Shown: positions 32,518-43,962 of the stretch, in pieces
Position numbering within the stretch: position 1 is the first letter of the stretch
Layout: every line of letters starts with the position of its first letter
NCBI RefSeq assembly: GCF_020379485.1
Contig: NW_026014861.1
Span: 186,001 to 250,000 of the forward strand
Source: Brassica napus
Taxonomy: Eukaryota; Streptophyta; Magnoliopsida; Brassicales; Brassicaceae
Reading direction: 5' to 3'
Length of the DNA: 64,000 nt
Made by a program: the position numbers and the translations under genes
The notes under the pieces: generated by a model
Told to the model about the DNA's origin: nothing
The model's database searches: none
What the model saw: only the letters and a program-made list of their open reading frames with translations

Positions 32518-33538
32518 TGTTAACTTGAAGAGAAGAAGTGGAGAAGCAAAAGTGATGAGTTGAGTTGGTGCTTGTGCAAAGACATGGCAAGATCTTCAGA
32601 GGTTGTATGTTAAGGCTTTGGGAGAGTCTTAAGGCTTCAGAAGTGGTCTGGTGAGTGTGCAAAGATAGGGTTAAGTCCAGGAGGGACTTAGACACCATTT
32701 AGAGAAGATTTGGGTCAGACAGTAACTCCAAAGTTACCATAGTAACTTTGGAGAGTTACCACAGTAAGATTGGAGAAGTTTGGGCAAGTTGGTGTAAAAG
32801 TGAATAGTGAATCACTAGTCACTATTCAGGTTGACTATTCACTATTTGGGTCACTATTCAGGATGTGAAGAGTGCATAGTATATGGATAAGGCACCAAGG
32901 TTTGAATCTAGTCAAAGGGAATCAAGAAGATGCTTTGTGGAGGCAAACAACCAATGGGAGCTTTCTTGTGTGTGATTGGCTAGTTCTGGTCTTGGACAGG
33001 CTGTCTCTTGCTGTAAAGAGAAGGGAGCCACGACCATGAACCTGGACAGATGCATGGGAAGATTAGGAGGAGCCTAAGGAGAGCCAATCACAAGCAAGGA
33101 GCCAGCTTGCCTTGGTTTGAATTAAAGTGAGCCAGCTTAGCTTATCCAATCAGCACACATCACTCAGATTACAACAAGACCAACTCATCCTCACCATCCA
33201 TTCCTCTTAAGTTATTTCTATCCATTAGATATAGGTTTATGAGTTTGCAAGAGTGTAAAACCTATATAAAGACCCTCATGGGCGTTTGTAACTCTCTTAA
33301 GAGAGTATGGGGGGGTTTACCCATCTCCTTCATAATTATAAAAGTGTGTTCTTGATCAGATTCCCTTAATCTACCCCTTTCTTAGTCTCTAATCTCTTAA
33401 TCTCTCAAAGTCTCTTTGTTTCTGATTCAAGTTCATACTAGTTTCATCAGACCTCTTATTCAACTAGTTCAAGACCTTATCTTTGCCTTTAATGGCGTTT
33501 TCATACACATACATAGCCAGGGCTCTGAAAATCTCACA
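32518..33538 (+). repeat. Element G 3' LTR
   Basis: 1021 bp, the partner of 29359-30379. Its last three bases plus ct form H's TSD acact. Confidence 0.95.
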
Positions 33539-33540
33539 CT

Positions 33541-34476
33541 TGTTGAACTGAAGAGAAAATGGAGCTTGTACAATAATAGGGCAAGCTCTAGAAGATGTCA
33601 AGAAGAGTTCAATCAAGCTTCAGAGGTGTTCTGAAGTAGTTATCTTGTGAAGATAAGTCTAGGAAAGACTTAGACTGATCATGTGAAGGCTTTGGAGGAG
33701 TTAGAGAGAAGATGGTCCAAGGTGCAATTATAGGGCGGCCTTGTACGGCCTGGTACGGCCAAGGGTGAACCAAAAGAGATGGTGGATCGACCAAAGAAGT
33801 GAGAAAGAGTGTTGGGCAAATATAGGGCGAGTGGTACGGACAGGAGGTCCGTACCATCGATCGTACTGCCAATCATCTCGCCCACACATCCGGTTTAAGC
33901 AATGTTGAAGAAGTGCAAAGTCTGGGCGTGCTTATCTTGGCTATGAGGACCGTTGGGAGCTACAGGAAACAAAGGGAATATCCCTTAGGATCAGAGTGGT
34001 CCAAGAGACAGGCTGGAAAGAGAAAAGCACTTTACCTTTCCAGCCACCTTTCCACACGAGTCCATCTTAGCCTTTCATTCAAAAACGGATCAATCCCACC
34101 TTCCATTCAGTCAAGGCATGACCACACTTTCCAGCTAGCATCAAGACCTGTCTACTCTCATCCTAGCCATTCAATCTATCATTTATTTACAGCCTTAGGA
34201 TGTAGGGTTTATGAGTGTAATGTAAAGGCATATAAAAGCCTTGTATATGTGATTGTAAACACTTAAGTGAGTTAGGGGGAAACCCTTCTCCTTCATATTC
34301 TGGTTACTAATCTCTCAATCTCTAAGTCTCTTGTTCTTGTTCTTAGTCTCTCATACTCATATAATCTGTCTCCTTAATCCCTCTATTAAATCGCCATAAA
34401 CAAATCCTTATCTCTCTCCATTGGAGTTGTTTCACACACAAACACAACCAGAGATGAGAACTCTATAAATCTCACA
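33541..34476 (+). repeat. Element H 5' LTR
   Basis: Termini TGTTGAACTGAAG...AATCTCACA. TATA box tataaaa is at 34231-34237. GTACGG motifs are at 33743-33758 and more are near 33836-33865. Confidence 0.95.
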
Positions 34477-34494
34477 TGGTATCAGAGCCAGGTT
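34477..34494 (+). promoter_or_regulatory. Element H primer-binding site
   Basis: Perfect tggtatcagagccaggtt adjoining the LTR end CTCACA. Confidence 0.93.
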
Positions 34495-35595
34495 CATCAG
34501 AACCTGAGCTGTAGCTTCCGCACAACACAAGCTCTACCCTCAGCTCAAATCCAATCCTTGAAGACATTCCCATCCGAGTTCAGTTTCTCTATGAGAAGAA
34601 GACTGAAGGGTGTGTCTCTCATTCTTTCTCCTGTCTATACTGATGGAGAGACTCATTGGAAGCAGAAGTGTATGGAGAGGACTCACGAACCTCATCCAAG
34701 GCGCCTCCTCCAAGAGCTTTCTTCACCCGGGTCATCATGAAAGCTGTCAAGATGATGGCGCCTAGAAGACTTGAAGAAAGGAGGAGTCTTTGAGTTGGAG
34801 AAACAAGAAGGTGGCCATGAACTGAAGGAGTAGGAGGTGGGTGACTATCCAGACTCTCAGATTCAACAAAAGCCATGGCCAGTCCCCTTGGAGGTTTAAG
34901 GAACCAACCTGGTTCCTTGTGTAAGCGATTTTAAAACCCTCTTGATAATAAGCTTGTGTTGTTGACTGATCATAATGTGTGGTGTGATTGAAAACCTGAG
35001 GATTGTTAAAGATTGATAAACTAAAATGTTTAGAATCTGTCCCAGTATACTTTAAGAGCTTTGTTTGGTGACTGAATGTGCTTAATATGCTTAGCTCCAG
35101 TTCATAGTGATGTTTAGTGTGATTAATTGAATCTGCTTGCATACATGGATTGAAACTGAATTTAAAACTGTTGCATATAGTCTTGTGGCTGTCTTACATT
35201 GAAGCATTAGATTCATGTCTAACGTGCTGAGTAAAGAAGCTTTAAAAGTGCCTAAGTAACTTGTCTTGAATCTGGTAGGATCTTGCATGTACTTAGAGAG
35301 TTAGTTTGCAAAGTATAGAACTTGATAATGCCTTGTGTCTATCTGTTGCATTGCTTGTGATATTGGGAATCAAACTTGATGATTTATTAATCAAGTTTTG
35401 ACATTAATACTATTGAAAATAGTGAAATGCTTAATGTCAGTTCTAAATGAAACTTGTCTTGTTAAGATGATAGATTATATTATCTAATCATACTTGCTGT
35501 TATGAGTAGAAACTGATTAAGATTAATGCATACTGCCTTGTTGCTGCCTTGTATTGTTGCATTTAGATTAAAAGTCTAAGTAGCATATTAAGGAG
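34495..35595 (+). other. Non-coding internal region of element H, part before C
   Basis: The leader is similar to G's, with the same 21-bp hairpin at 34898-34918. AT-rich sequence follows with the motif gaatctgtcccag shared with G. No coding similarity. It ends in C's TSD aggag (35591-35595). Confidence 0.8.
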
Positions 35596-36216
35596 TGTTG
35601 AGATGAGATCACTTTGAGATGAGATCATGAGATGAAGTGTTGAGTAATGTATGTGAGGAGAGAGTATGAAGTGGTGAAGCATTAGGAAGAAAGGGATTGA
35701 GGAGGCTTAGTCCGTACAATCCGTACAGGCCGTACATGAGGAGTGGCCGTACAAGTCTTGGGTAATACTCTTCACTATTCAGGATGGTTACTTGTGAAAA
35801 GGGTGATGGTAACTATGGAGAGTTACCAGCACTTGATCAGACCGTTGAGAGAAGGATAAGACCGCGGCTTGACAGGCTGTATGCAGCTGGAAAGGGAAAG
35901 CAACCTTATCCATTCATCCCACACATGTGGAGTCTCCCATTGGCTTAGTTTGAAACCGGCGCCTAGCTCTTCCTTGACTTCACATGCTTTGCTTACTTTA
36001 CCTTTAGGAAAACCCTTGTATCTTCTCCTATATATTTGTAAACTCTTCATTAATGATAATCAGACAGTTCTTGACACTAAAACAATCTCTTAGACTCAAA
36101 GGCTCTCAATCATGATCATACACTAAACTCTTAGCTAAACTCGTCCTAAATAACCTCTAGACTCTTTCTAATCTCTTTCTTTCCTTATATCAAACTCAGA
36201 TTCTCTAAAACTTATA
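35596..36216 (+). repeat. Element C 5' LTR
   Basis: TGTTGAGATGAG...AAAACTTATA. TATA tatatat is at 36029-36035. The composite U3 block gatcagaccgttga...ggataag...gacaggctgt...agctggaaag is at 35837-35894. Confidence 0.96.
35713..35753 (+). promoter_or_regulatory. CCGTAC cluster in C's U3
   Basis: Four CCGTAC hexamers in 41 bp; the first is in the context TCCGTACAA, which fits the published SPL consensus TNCGTACAA. A regulatory role is inference. Confidence 0.5.
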
Positions 36217-36234
36217 TGGTATCAGAGCCAGGTT
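36217..36234 (+). promoter_or_regulatory. Element C primer-binding site
   Basis: Perfect tggtatcagagccaggtt adjoining the LTR; gag ATG is 78 bp downstream at 36312. Confidence 0.93.
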
Positions 36235-36311
36235 CATCATAATCTGGGTTTGAGTACTAAGAACACTCAAGAACACATCAGCCGCTTAGCTTTCATCCGA
36301 GTGATTCTGAA

Positions 36312-39300
36312 ATGGAAAGCAACAAGGCAGTGGTTCCGGTTACTCTCAAGGGGGGTAACTATTTTTTGTGGTCTCGTTTGGTGAAGACAGCAGTGGGGAG
36401 TAAGGGTTTATGGGGACACATCACACAGAGTGAAGCCCCAAAGCTCATTACTTATGAAGGCGACAAGGAGGTCGTCGAGTGCGATGAAGAGAAGTGGGAG
36501 CAAGATGATCAGCTGGTGATGTCCATACTCCAACGGTCTCTTGAAGTGTCTATCCTGGAGGCATACAGCTACTGTGAGACAGCAAAGGATCTTTGGGACA
36601 CGCTAAAGAAGGTTTATGGTAACATCTCAAACTTGAGCCGTGTGTTTGAAGTGAAACGTGCTATCAACAGCTTGACACAGGAGGACATGGAGTTTACTAA
36701 GCACCTTGGGAGGTTCAGAGCCTTGTGGTCTGAACTGGAGATGCTGAGGCCAGGCACAACCAACCTAGATGAGCTGGCTGAGAGACGTGAGCAGGACAAG
36801 GTGTTTGGGTTGCTACTCACGTTGAATCCAAGCTACAACAGCCTCATCAAACACATCCTGAGGTCCGGGAAGTTACCTGACCTTGAGGACGTGTGTGCAC
36901 AAGTTCAGAAGGAGGAAGGTTCTATTGGTCTCTTTGGAGGGAAAGGAGAGATCACACTTGCAAACCAAGCTGAGGTTCCGCAAGCAAACCGTGCAAGCTC
37001 TAACCAGTATGATGCAAAGAAGTTCACGGGAAATTGTGATCATTGCAAGAGACAAGGTCACAAGAAGAACCAGTGCTGGATCTTGCATCCTCATCTGAAG
37101 CCGGCCAAGTTCTCAAGAGAAAAAGATGGGAGAGCCAATGTCTCGTATGCTGGAAGTGAGCCGGGAAGTTCAAGTGTTGCTGGGAGCTCAGGCCAAGCTG
37201 GAGAGGGCGGGACACGTGAGCCTGGAGATAGCAAGGCCCTGGTGACTTACACACCTCAGCCAAGCCTTCAGAACAACCGTGAGAACGAGTACCTAAGGAG
37301 ATCAGACATTGACTCCCTCATCAAAATGCTAAAGGAGAATGGTAACACACTTGGTACTCTTGGTTACTCCTTTGGTGCATCATATGAACCGTGTAGTATT
37401 GCTAGAGAACCTGATCATTCAAGCATTGCTTATAAACCTACTAGCATACTAGGACAGTCTCATATTGCACACAATCTGTTTAAACCATTGGTAGTTGATT
37501 CAGGAGCTTCTCATCATATGATTAGTGATACTAGTTTGATTAGAGACATTGAACCTACAAATGGACATGTCATGATTGCAAATGGAGATAAAATCCCAAT
37601 TAGAGGAATTGGCAAGCTAAAATTGTTTGATAAAGACTTTAAAGCATTTTATATGCCTGACTTCACCTCAAATCTATTATCTGTAAAGAAGTGTACTACA
37701 GATCTTAATTGCAATGTTATATTGAGTCCTAATGATGTGAAGTTTCAGGATATTGAGAGCAGCCAATTGATTGGAAAAGGAGTTACCAAGGGAGATTTAT
37801 ATTTACTTGAAGAACTAGCTCCTGTTTCTGATTACTTATGCTCATTTACTTCTGCTTCTATGATGAATAAAAATGCATTGTGGCATGCTAGACTAGGTCA
37901 TCCCCATGTTAGGGCTTTAAACTTAATGTTACCAGGTGTGGTATTTGAAAATAAGGATTGTGAAGCTTGCATTTTAGGCAAGCATTGTAAAACTGTGTTT
38001 CCCATTTCATCTACTGTCTATGACAAATGCTTTGATCTAATTCACTCTGATGTTTGGACTGCTCCTTGCTTGTCTAGGGATAGTTTTAAATACTTTGTCA
38101 CATTCATAGATGAAAAATCGAAATACACCTGGATAACACTTATTCAAACCAAAGATAGGGTGCTTGAAGCTTTTAAGAATTTTCATAACTATGTGACTAA
38201 CCATTACAATGCCAAGATTAAAATTTTGAGATCAGATAATGGTGGGGAATACACTGGTCAAGCCTTCAAGCAACATCTAGCACAACATGGGATACTACAC
38301 CAAACGAGTTGTCCTTATACTACTCAGCAAAATGGAGTGGCTGAGAGAAAGAATAGGCATCTCATGGAGGTGGCAAGGTCAATGATGTTTCAAGCAAATG
38401 TTCCTAAGAGGTTTTGGAGTGATGCTGTGGCTACATCCTGTTATCTAATCAACTGGATCCCAACTAAGATTCTACATGATCAGTCTCCTTTTGAAGCCTT
38501 GAACAAGTACAAGCCATCATTGGAGCATATGCGAATCTTTGGATGTCTATGCTTTGTCCTTAGGCCAAAAGAGTTGAGAAACAAGCTTGAAGCAACCAGC
38601 ACAAGAGCTATGTTTGTTGGCTACTCTACTACTCAAAAGGGTTACAAGTGCTATGATCCTACTACTCGAAGAGTTCTAGTCTCTAGAGATGTAAAGTTCA
38701 TTGAAGCTAAGGGGTTCTATGAGGAAAAGAATCAAGATGAGCTGCTAGAGTTGACAAGAGAGTCAGATAGAGCGGCCAGCCTTAGAAGTATTCTAGAGGG
38801 GCTTGGGATACATACTACCCAGGATCCGAAGGAGAGACGCAGTACAACAACCACACAACCTACCGAGGCATCAAATGTAGATCATGGGGGGGAAAACACA
38901 CCTGAACCAGCTGAAGTACATGTTGAAAGCCATGATCAAGAAGGCTCAGGTGATCATGATCAAAGTATGATGCAGGAAGATAGGGAGGTACCAAGCCAAG
39001 ATCAAGAGGAGGAAACTAATGCAACTACAACTGAACCTGAACCAGAGCCGGCGGTGCAGCCATTGAGAAGAAGCACCAGAGTGAGAAAGGATAGTTCCAA
39101 CTGGGTAAACACGAGAGTGTACTACAATGCCCAGGCTGTGGAACATCCCTCTCAAGCTGTGTGTTCCTTTGCTCATTATCCAGAAGAACATTGTGCCTTT
39201 ATGGTAAGCTTAGATGAGAGCCATGTACCAAAGTCATATGAGGAAGCCATGAAGGACAAGGAGTGGAGGGAATCAGTGAGAGCTGAATCCAATGCAATGA

Positions 39301-39781
39301 TCAAGAATGACACTTGGTATGAGAGTGAGTTACCTAAAGGAAAGAGAGCAGTGTCTAGTAGATGGATCTTTACAATCAAGTACCAAGCAAATGGACAGAT
39401 TGATAGAAAGAAGACTCGTTTGGTTGCAAGAGGATTCACTCAAACATATGGAGAGGATTATATAGACACATTTGCGCCAGTTGCTAAGCTACATACCATC
39501 AGGATTGTCCTATCACTTGCGGTGAATCTTGAGTGGGGCTTGTGGCAAATGGATGTAAAGAATGCATTCCTACAAGGAGAACTAGAAGATGAAGTGTATA
39601 TGTTACCTCCTCCTGGTCTAGAGCACTTGGTGAAGAAAGGGAATGTTCTCAGACTAAAGAAAGCTATCTATGGTCTAAAACAATCACCACGGGCATGGTA
39701 CAACAAGTTGAGCACAACTTTGAATGGAAGAGGCTTTAGGAAGTCAGAACTTGATCATACTCTCTTTACACTCAACACACC
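36312..39781 (+). pseudogene. gag-pol of element C, 5' part (cut by F)
   Basis: Encodes Gag, protease, integrase and the first part of RT, 1156 codons plus two bases. Zinc knuckle residues are C242, C255 (last), C245 and H250; protease DSGA is at 396-399; integrase HSDVWT, RSDNGGEY and AERKN are present. Two conserved integrase positions differ from all relatives: CPYTTQQNG for CPYTPQQNG and LINWIPT for LINRIPT. The frame runs into F's LTR and stops at about 39821. The remainder is at 43963-44956 and is in frame, so F is the only break. Confidence 0.93.
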
Positions 39782-40839
39782 TGTGAGATTTTCAGAGATC
39801 TCAGGTTGTGTGTGTGTATAAGCTCCAATGGAGCAAGATGAGAAGATTAGAGTTTGTTTTAGGTGATTTTGGAGAGAGAGTTTTATAAGAGTGTTTATGT
39901 GTTTACTTAAATCAGAAACAAGAGACTTTGAGAGATTAAGAGTATAAGAAAGGGAGAGTTTAAAGGGAATCTGATTCAAGAACACATTTCATTATGAAGT
40001 GGAGAGGGGAAATCCCCCAAACTCCCTTTAAGGCTCCAAATCGCCATTTACATGCTTATTTATAAGCTCAATAGGTTTACACAATCTGAAACCTAAATCT
40101 AATGGATAATATTAACTTGTAATGAATGGATGGCTAGGATGGAAAGTTGGTCTTGCAATCTGTGTGATCTGTCTTGATTGGAGGAGAGCTAGTTGATATC
40201 TGATTGGTTTATTCAAACTGGTCAAAGGGAAGGCTGTTCTCCCATTGGCTCCTTATAGGCTCCCATGTATCCAGCCCTTATTCAGATCAGGTTCATGGTA
40301 AAGGCTGTCTTTCACTTTACAGCTACAGCCAGCCTGTCCATACTCCAAAGTAGCCAATCAGCTCCATCTCAGCTCTCATTGGCCGCTTGCCTTCACAAGG
40401 GATCTCCTTGATTCCCTTTTGATGCTCCACGACCAGACTCCTTTTACTCAGCCCTAAGTGTGCACAAAGCCTCCATGACATGTTCTGATCACGCCCTAAC
40501 TTTGCACATCTTGTCCCGGACTTTGCACAATCTCAAAACATCTCAAATGGCCAAGTTGTGTATCCTCGGGTTGTCTCGGTCCGTACGGATCCGTACAGGT
40601 CCGTACCATCCGTACTGCCTCGCCCTAAGTATGCACACTTGCCCATTTGCTCCCAAACACTCTTCTAAGTCCCTCCTGGACTTGGCCCTATCTTTGCACA
40701 GCCATATGAGCACTTCTGGACACCTTCAAACACTCCTAAAGTCTTCATAGATAATCTCCGGAGGTCTTGCCCTATTCTTGCTCAAGACTCAATCTCAACT
40801 CAACACTTCACCACTCCATTTCTTTTCTTCAAGTCAACA
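39782..40839 (-). repeat. Element F 3' LTR
   Basis: Element sense TGTTGACTTGAAG...AAAATCTCACA. TATA-like ttataa is at about 40059-40066. Confidence 0.95.
40580..40616 (-). promoter_or_regulatory. CCGTAC cluster in F's U3
   Basis: Four CCGTAC units in 37 bp. The equivalent run in the right LTR (from about 43698) has tt for gt before the first unit. Confidence 0.45.
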
Positions 40840-40951
40840 CTCCCCCTCAAGCTTGACTTTAGCTGATCCTAAGTCAAGCTTGGAACCTTGAAGAACTTCC
40901 TCATTAAAAACCTCACCAAGGAAAACCCTTTGGGACAAAACCTTGATGAGG
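40840..40951 (-). promoter_or_regulatory. Element F two-hairpin module and purine tract
   Basis: On the minus strand, SL1 (40911-40951) has arms CCTCATCAAGG / CCTTGGTGAGG with CCCAAAGGG as in G. SL2 (40849-40881) has arms AAGCTTGACTT / AAGTCAAGCTT. Confidence 0.87.
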
Positions 40952-41403
40952 GAAAAAGAGTAAAGCCTCCAAGGCCTAGGGATTGGCCAGTGAGTCTTTG
41001 TGCCTTACCAGCAATGTAAGGGACACAAAGACTCTGGATCATGGCCCTCATTTGATGCAAGATAGAACCCACTCCTCTTGCTCATCATCAACACTTCTTG
41101 TACTCTTCTTTAGACAGATCTTGGTCTCTCCCCCTTTCTCACAACCTTCTTGTTGTGATCAAGTGCTCGGACTACCAGATCTTCCTTGATAGATACAAGC
41201 TGAGTCTTGGCTGCTTCTTCTTCATGAGTCACCACCATGTTACTGAAACCTTCATGACAGGATGCTTCAGACTGTAGTACCAATCACCTCACTCTAGAGG
41301 CCGCATTGGTGATTGCTTCTTCATCCTTCATTATGCTTCATAACTGATCTGTTCCTCTTCTTGAATAACCACCAAGTACTCTCAGATCATGTAAGCTTCA
41401 ACA

Positions 41404-41441
41404 CTCCCCCTCAAGCTTGAGACTCTCACAGGAACAAGCTT
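41404..41441 (-). repeat. Internal SL2-purine cassette 2 of F
   Basis: In element sense AAGCTTG...CAAGCTTGAGGGGGAG then TGTTGAAGC, matching G's cassette at 31926-31963. Confidence 0.77.
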
Positions 41442-41714
41442 GGATGGATAGCCTCATGATCTGCACCATTACTCCATTGCAACACCTTCTGAACTCGCCA
41501 TCTTCATGGAGTGCTTGTGGAAGCTTCAGCTACCTCTTCAGTCACCTCACACTAGAAGCCGCACTGATAGAGTCTTCATCTTCTCACAGCCAAGAGTGCT
41601 CTGAACACTCTCTTGCCTAGACACGCCACTGCCTAGACCCGGATGGCTCCTTCTTCTTCAGTTGCTTGCAATGGACCTTCTGAACCTTCTTGGTCCGACT
41701 GATAGCTCACTAAA

Positions 41715-41754
41715 CTCCCCTCCTCAAGCTTGGATTGAGTATAGGTCCAAGCTT
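41715..41754 (-). repeat. Internal SL2-purine cassette 1 of F
   Basis: In element sense AAGCTTGGA...TCCAAGCTT then GAGGAGGGGAG, matching G's cassette at 31611-31650. Confidence 0.75.
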
Positions 41755-42881
41755 GCAAGTGAGCTTCAGTGAAACTACACACCAGTGGCGCATCACCACT
41801 TCTTTCTCAACTCTCCATTGCTTCACACAATGGGCACAGTCTTCCTCTTTCAACTCGGATGGATGGTGAACCAAGAACACCTCTTGTGAACCTGAAACAT
41901 CACTCAAACTCCAGCAAAGATAAGACACAAGTGCATTGGGTCAACCCTTGATGCATCATCAAGTTTGAACACCAATGTCTTTAAGCAATGCAACAGATTA
42001 AACTAGACATTTTCAAGTTCTAATCTTTGCAAGCAAACTCTCTAAGCACAAGCAAGATCCCTTCAAGATTCAAGACAAGCTACTTAGGCAATTTTAATGC
42101 TCCTTAATCTGCAACTTAGACATGAATCCAATGCATCAATACAAGGCAGCAACAACACTCAATGCTTCACATTTAAACTTGGTTTCATTTCATGAAAGCA
42201 ATCAGGTTTAGACATTACTACTATCATCCTAAAAGACAATCATTATGAACCAGTATGCAAGCAAAAACTCTCAGTCACCAAACACAACTCAATAAGTATC
42301 CTGGGACAGATTCTAAACAATTGTTTATTTAGCAATCTTAACACATCCTCAGGTTGTTCAATCACAACACCACAACACAACCTGTCAATATACTCAAGCT
42401 TTATACAAAAGAAAAGAACTTTCTTACAGCCAAGGACCTTTGTATAGATCCTTGATTCCATTGGACAGATTCTGAGTTGTTAGTGTGCACTCCAACGCCT
42501 CCATCTTCCATGGACCTTTCCTTTTGAACCACCATGTCTTAGCTCCCACCTTTCTCCATGTTGTACATGCCACACCAGTACAAGCAGCAAGCTTTCTTCT
42601 TGAGAAACTTCTTCTTGGACTTTGAATAGCAAGAACCAGGAACTGGCTTTGCTAGAGAGGGTAGCTAATCCACTCCATTGCCTTTGTTTCCTTGGATCTT
42701 CTTTCTTCAAGGGCGACATGGGATGATGAGGAATAGCACCAGACAGCTTCTGGACTCCAGGATGAACACGCCTGCCTCTTGAGGTGTTGAACAGCCGGAT
42801 TGAACAGACAGGTTCTTCTTGGTTGTAATGGACATGGGAGTGAGCTCTGAGGTTTGCGGAAGCTTCAACCAGATTCAGATG

Positions 42882-42899
42882 AACCTGGCTCTGATACCA
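42882..42899 (-). promoter_or_regulatory. Element F primer-binding site
   Basis: Perfect tggtatcagagccaggtt on the minus strand, adjoining the LTR at 42900. Confidence 0.93.
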
Positions 42900-43957
42900 T
42901 GTGAGATTTTCAGAGATCTCAGGTTGTGTGTGTGTATAAGCTCCAATGGAGCAAGATGAGAAGATTAGAGTTTGTTTTAGGTGATTTTAGAGAGAGAGTT
43001 TTATAAGAGTGTTTATGTGTTTACTTAAATCAGAAACAAGAGACTTTGAGAGATTAAGAGTATAAGAAAGGGAGAGTTTAAAGGGAATCTGATTCAAGAA
43101 CACATTTCATTATGAAGTGGAGAGGGGAAATCCCCCAAACTCCCTTTAAGGCTCCAAATCGCCATTTACATGCTTATTTATAAGCTCAATAGGTTTACAC
43201 AATCTGAAACCTAAATCTAATGGATAATATTAACTTGTAATGAATGGATGGCTAGGATGGAAAGTTGGTCTTGCAATCTGTGTGATCTGTCTTGATTGGA
43301 GGAGAGCTAGTTGATATCTGATTGGTTTATTCAAACTGGTCAAAGGGAAGGCTGTTCTCCCATTGGCTCCTTATAGGCTCCCATGTATCCAGCCCTTATT
43401 CAGATCAGGTTCATGGTAAAGGCTGTCTTTCACTTTACAGCTACAGCCAGCCTGTCCATACTCCAAAGTAGCCAATCAGCTCCATCTCAGCTCTCATTGG
43501 CCGCTTGCCTTCACAAGGGATCTCCTTGATTCCCTTTTGATGCTCCACGACCAGACTCCTTTTACTCAGCCCTAAGTGTGCACAAAGCCTCCATGACATG
43601 TTCTGATCACGCCCTAACTTTGCACATCTTGTCCCGGACTTTGCACAATCTCAAAACATCTCAAATGGCCAAGTTGTGTATCCTCGGGTTGTCTCGTTCC
43701 GTACGGATCCGTACAGGTCCGTACCATCCGTACTGCCTCGCCCTAAGTATGCACACTTGCCCATTTGCTCCCAAACACTCTTCTAAGTCCCTCCTGGACT
43801 TGGCCCTATCTTTGCATAGCCATATGAGCACTTCTGGACACCTTCAAACACTCCTAAAGTCTTCATAGATAATCTCCGGAGGTCTTGCCCTATTCTTGCT
43901 CAAGACTCAATCTCAACTCAACACTTCACCACTCCATTTCTTTTCTTCAAGTCAACA
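42900..43957 (-). repeat. Element F 5' LTR
   Basis: 1058 bp, the partner of 39782-40839; ends at TSD acacc. Confidence 0.95.
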
Positions 43958-43962
43958 ACACC

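Larger units (their letters stand above)
29359..33538 (+). mobile_element. Element G: non-coding long-LTR retrotransposon
   Basis: LTRs are 1021 bp each with termini TGTTAACTTG...AATCTCACA. The TSD is cttag: left copy at 29354-29358, right copy split by H into ct (33539-33540) and tag (49663-49665). The internal region is 2138 bp with primer site and purine tract but no gag-pol. About two LTR differences by eye. It needs proteins in trans. Confidence 0.94.
40952..42881 (-). other. Non-coding internal region of element F
   Basis: No gag-pol remnant. In element sense it has a leader (cttccgcaaacctcagagctc), an altered leader hairpin near 42434-42457, an AT-rich part, and two diverged units, each ending in an SL2-purine cassette. 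It is clearly homologous to the internal region of G over the 41700-42000 stretch. Confidence 0.83.
39782..43957 (-). mobile_element. Element F: non-coding long-LTR retrotransposon inside C's pol
   Basis: TSD acacc is at 39777-39781 and 43958-43962. LTRs are 1058 bp with about three differences by eye. The internal region is 2060 bp with primer site, purine tract and two extra SL2-purine cassettes, and no gag-pol. It is the deepest layer of the window and so the latest event in the P>M>H>C>F chain. Confidence 0.95.
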
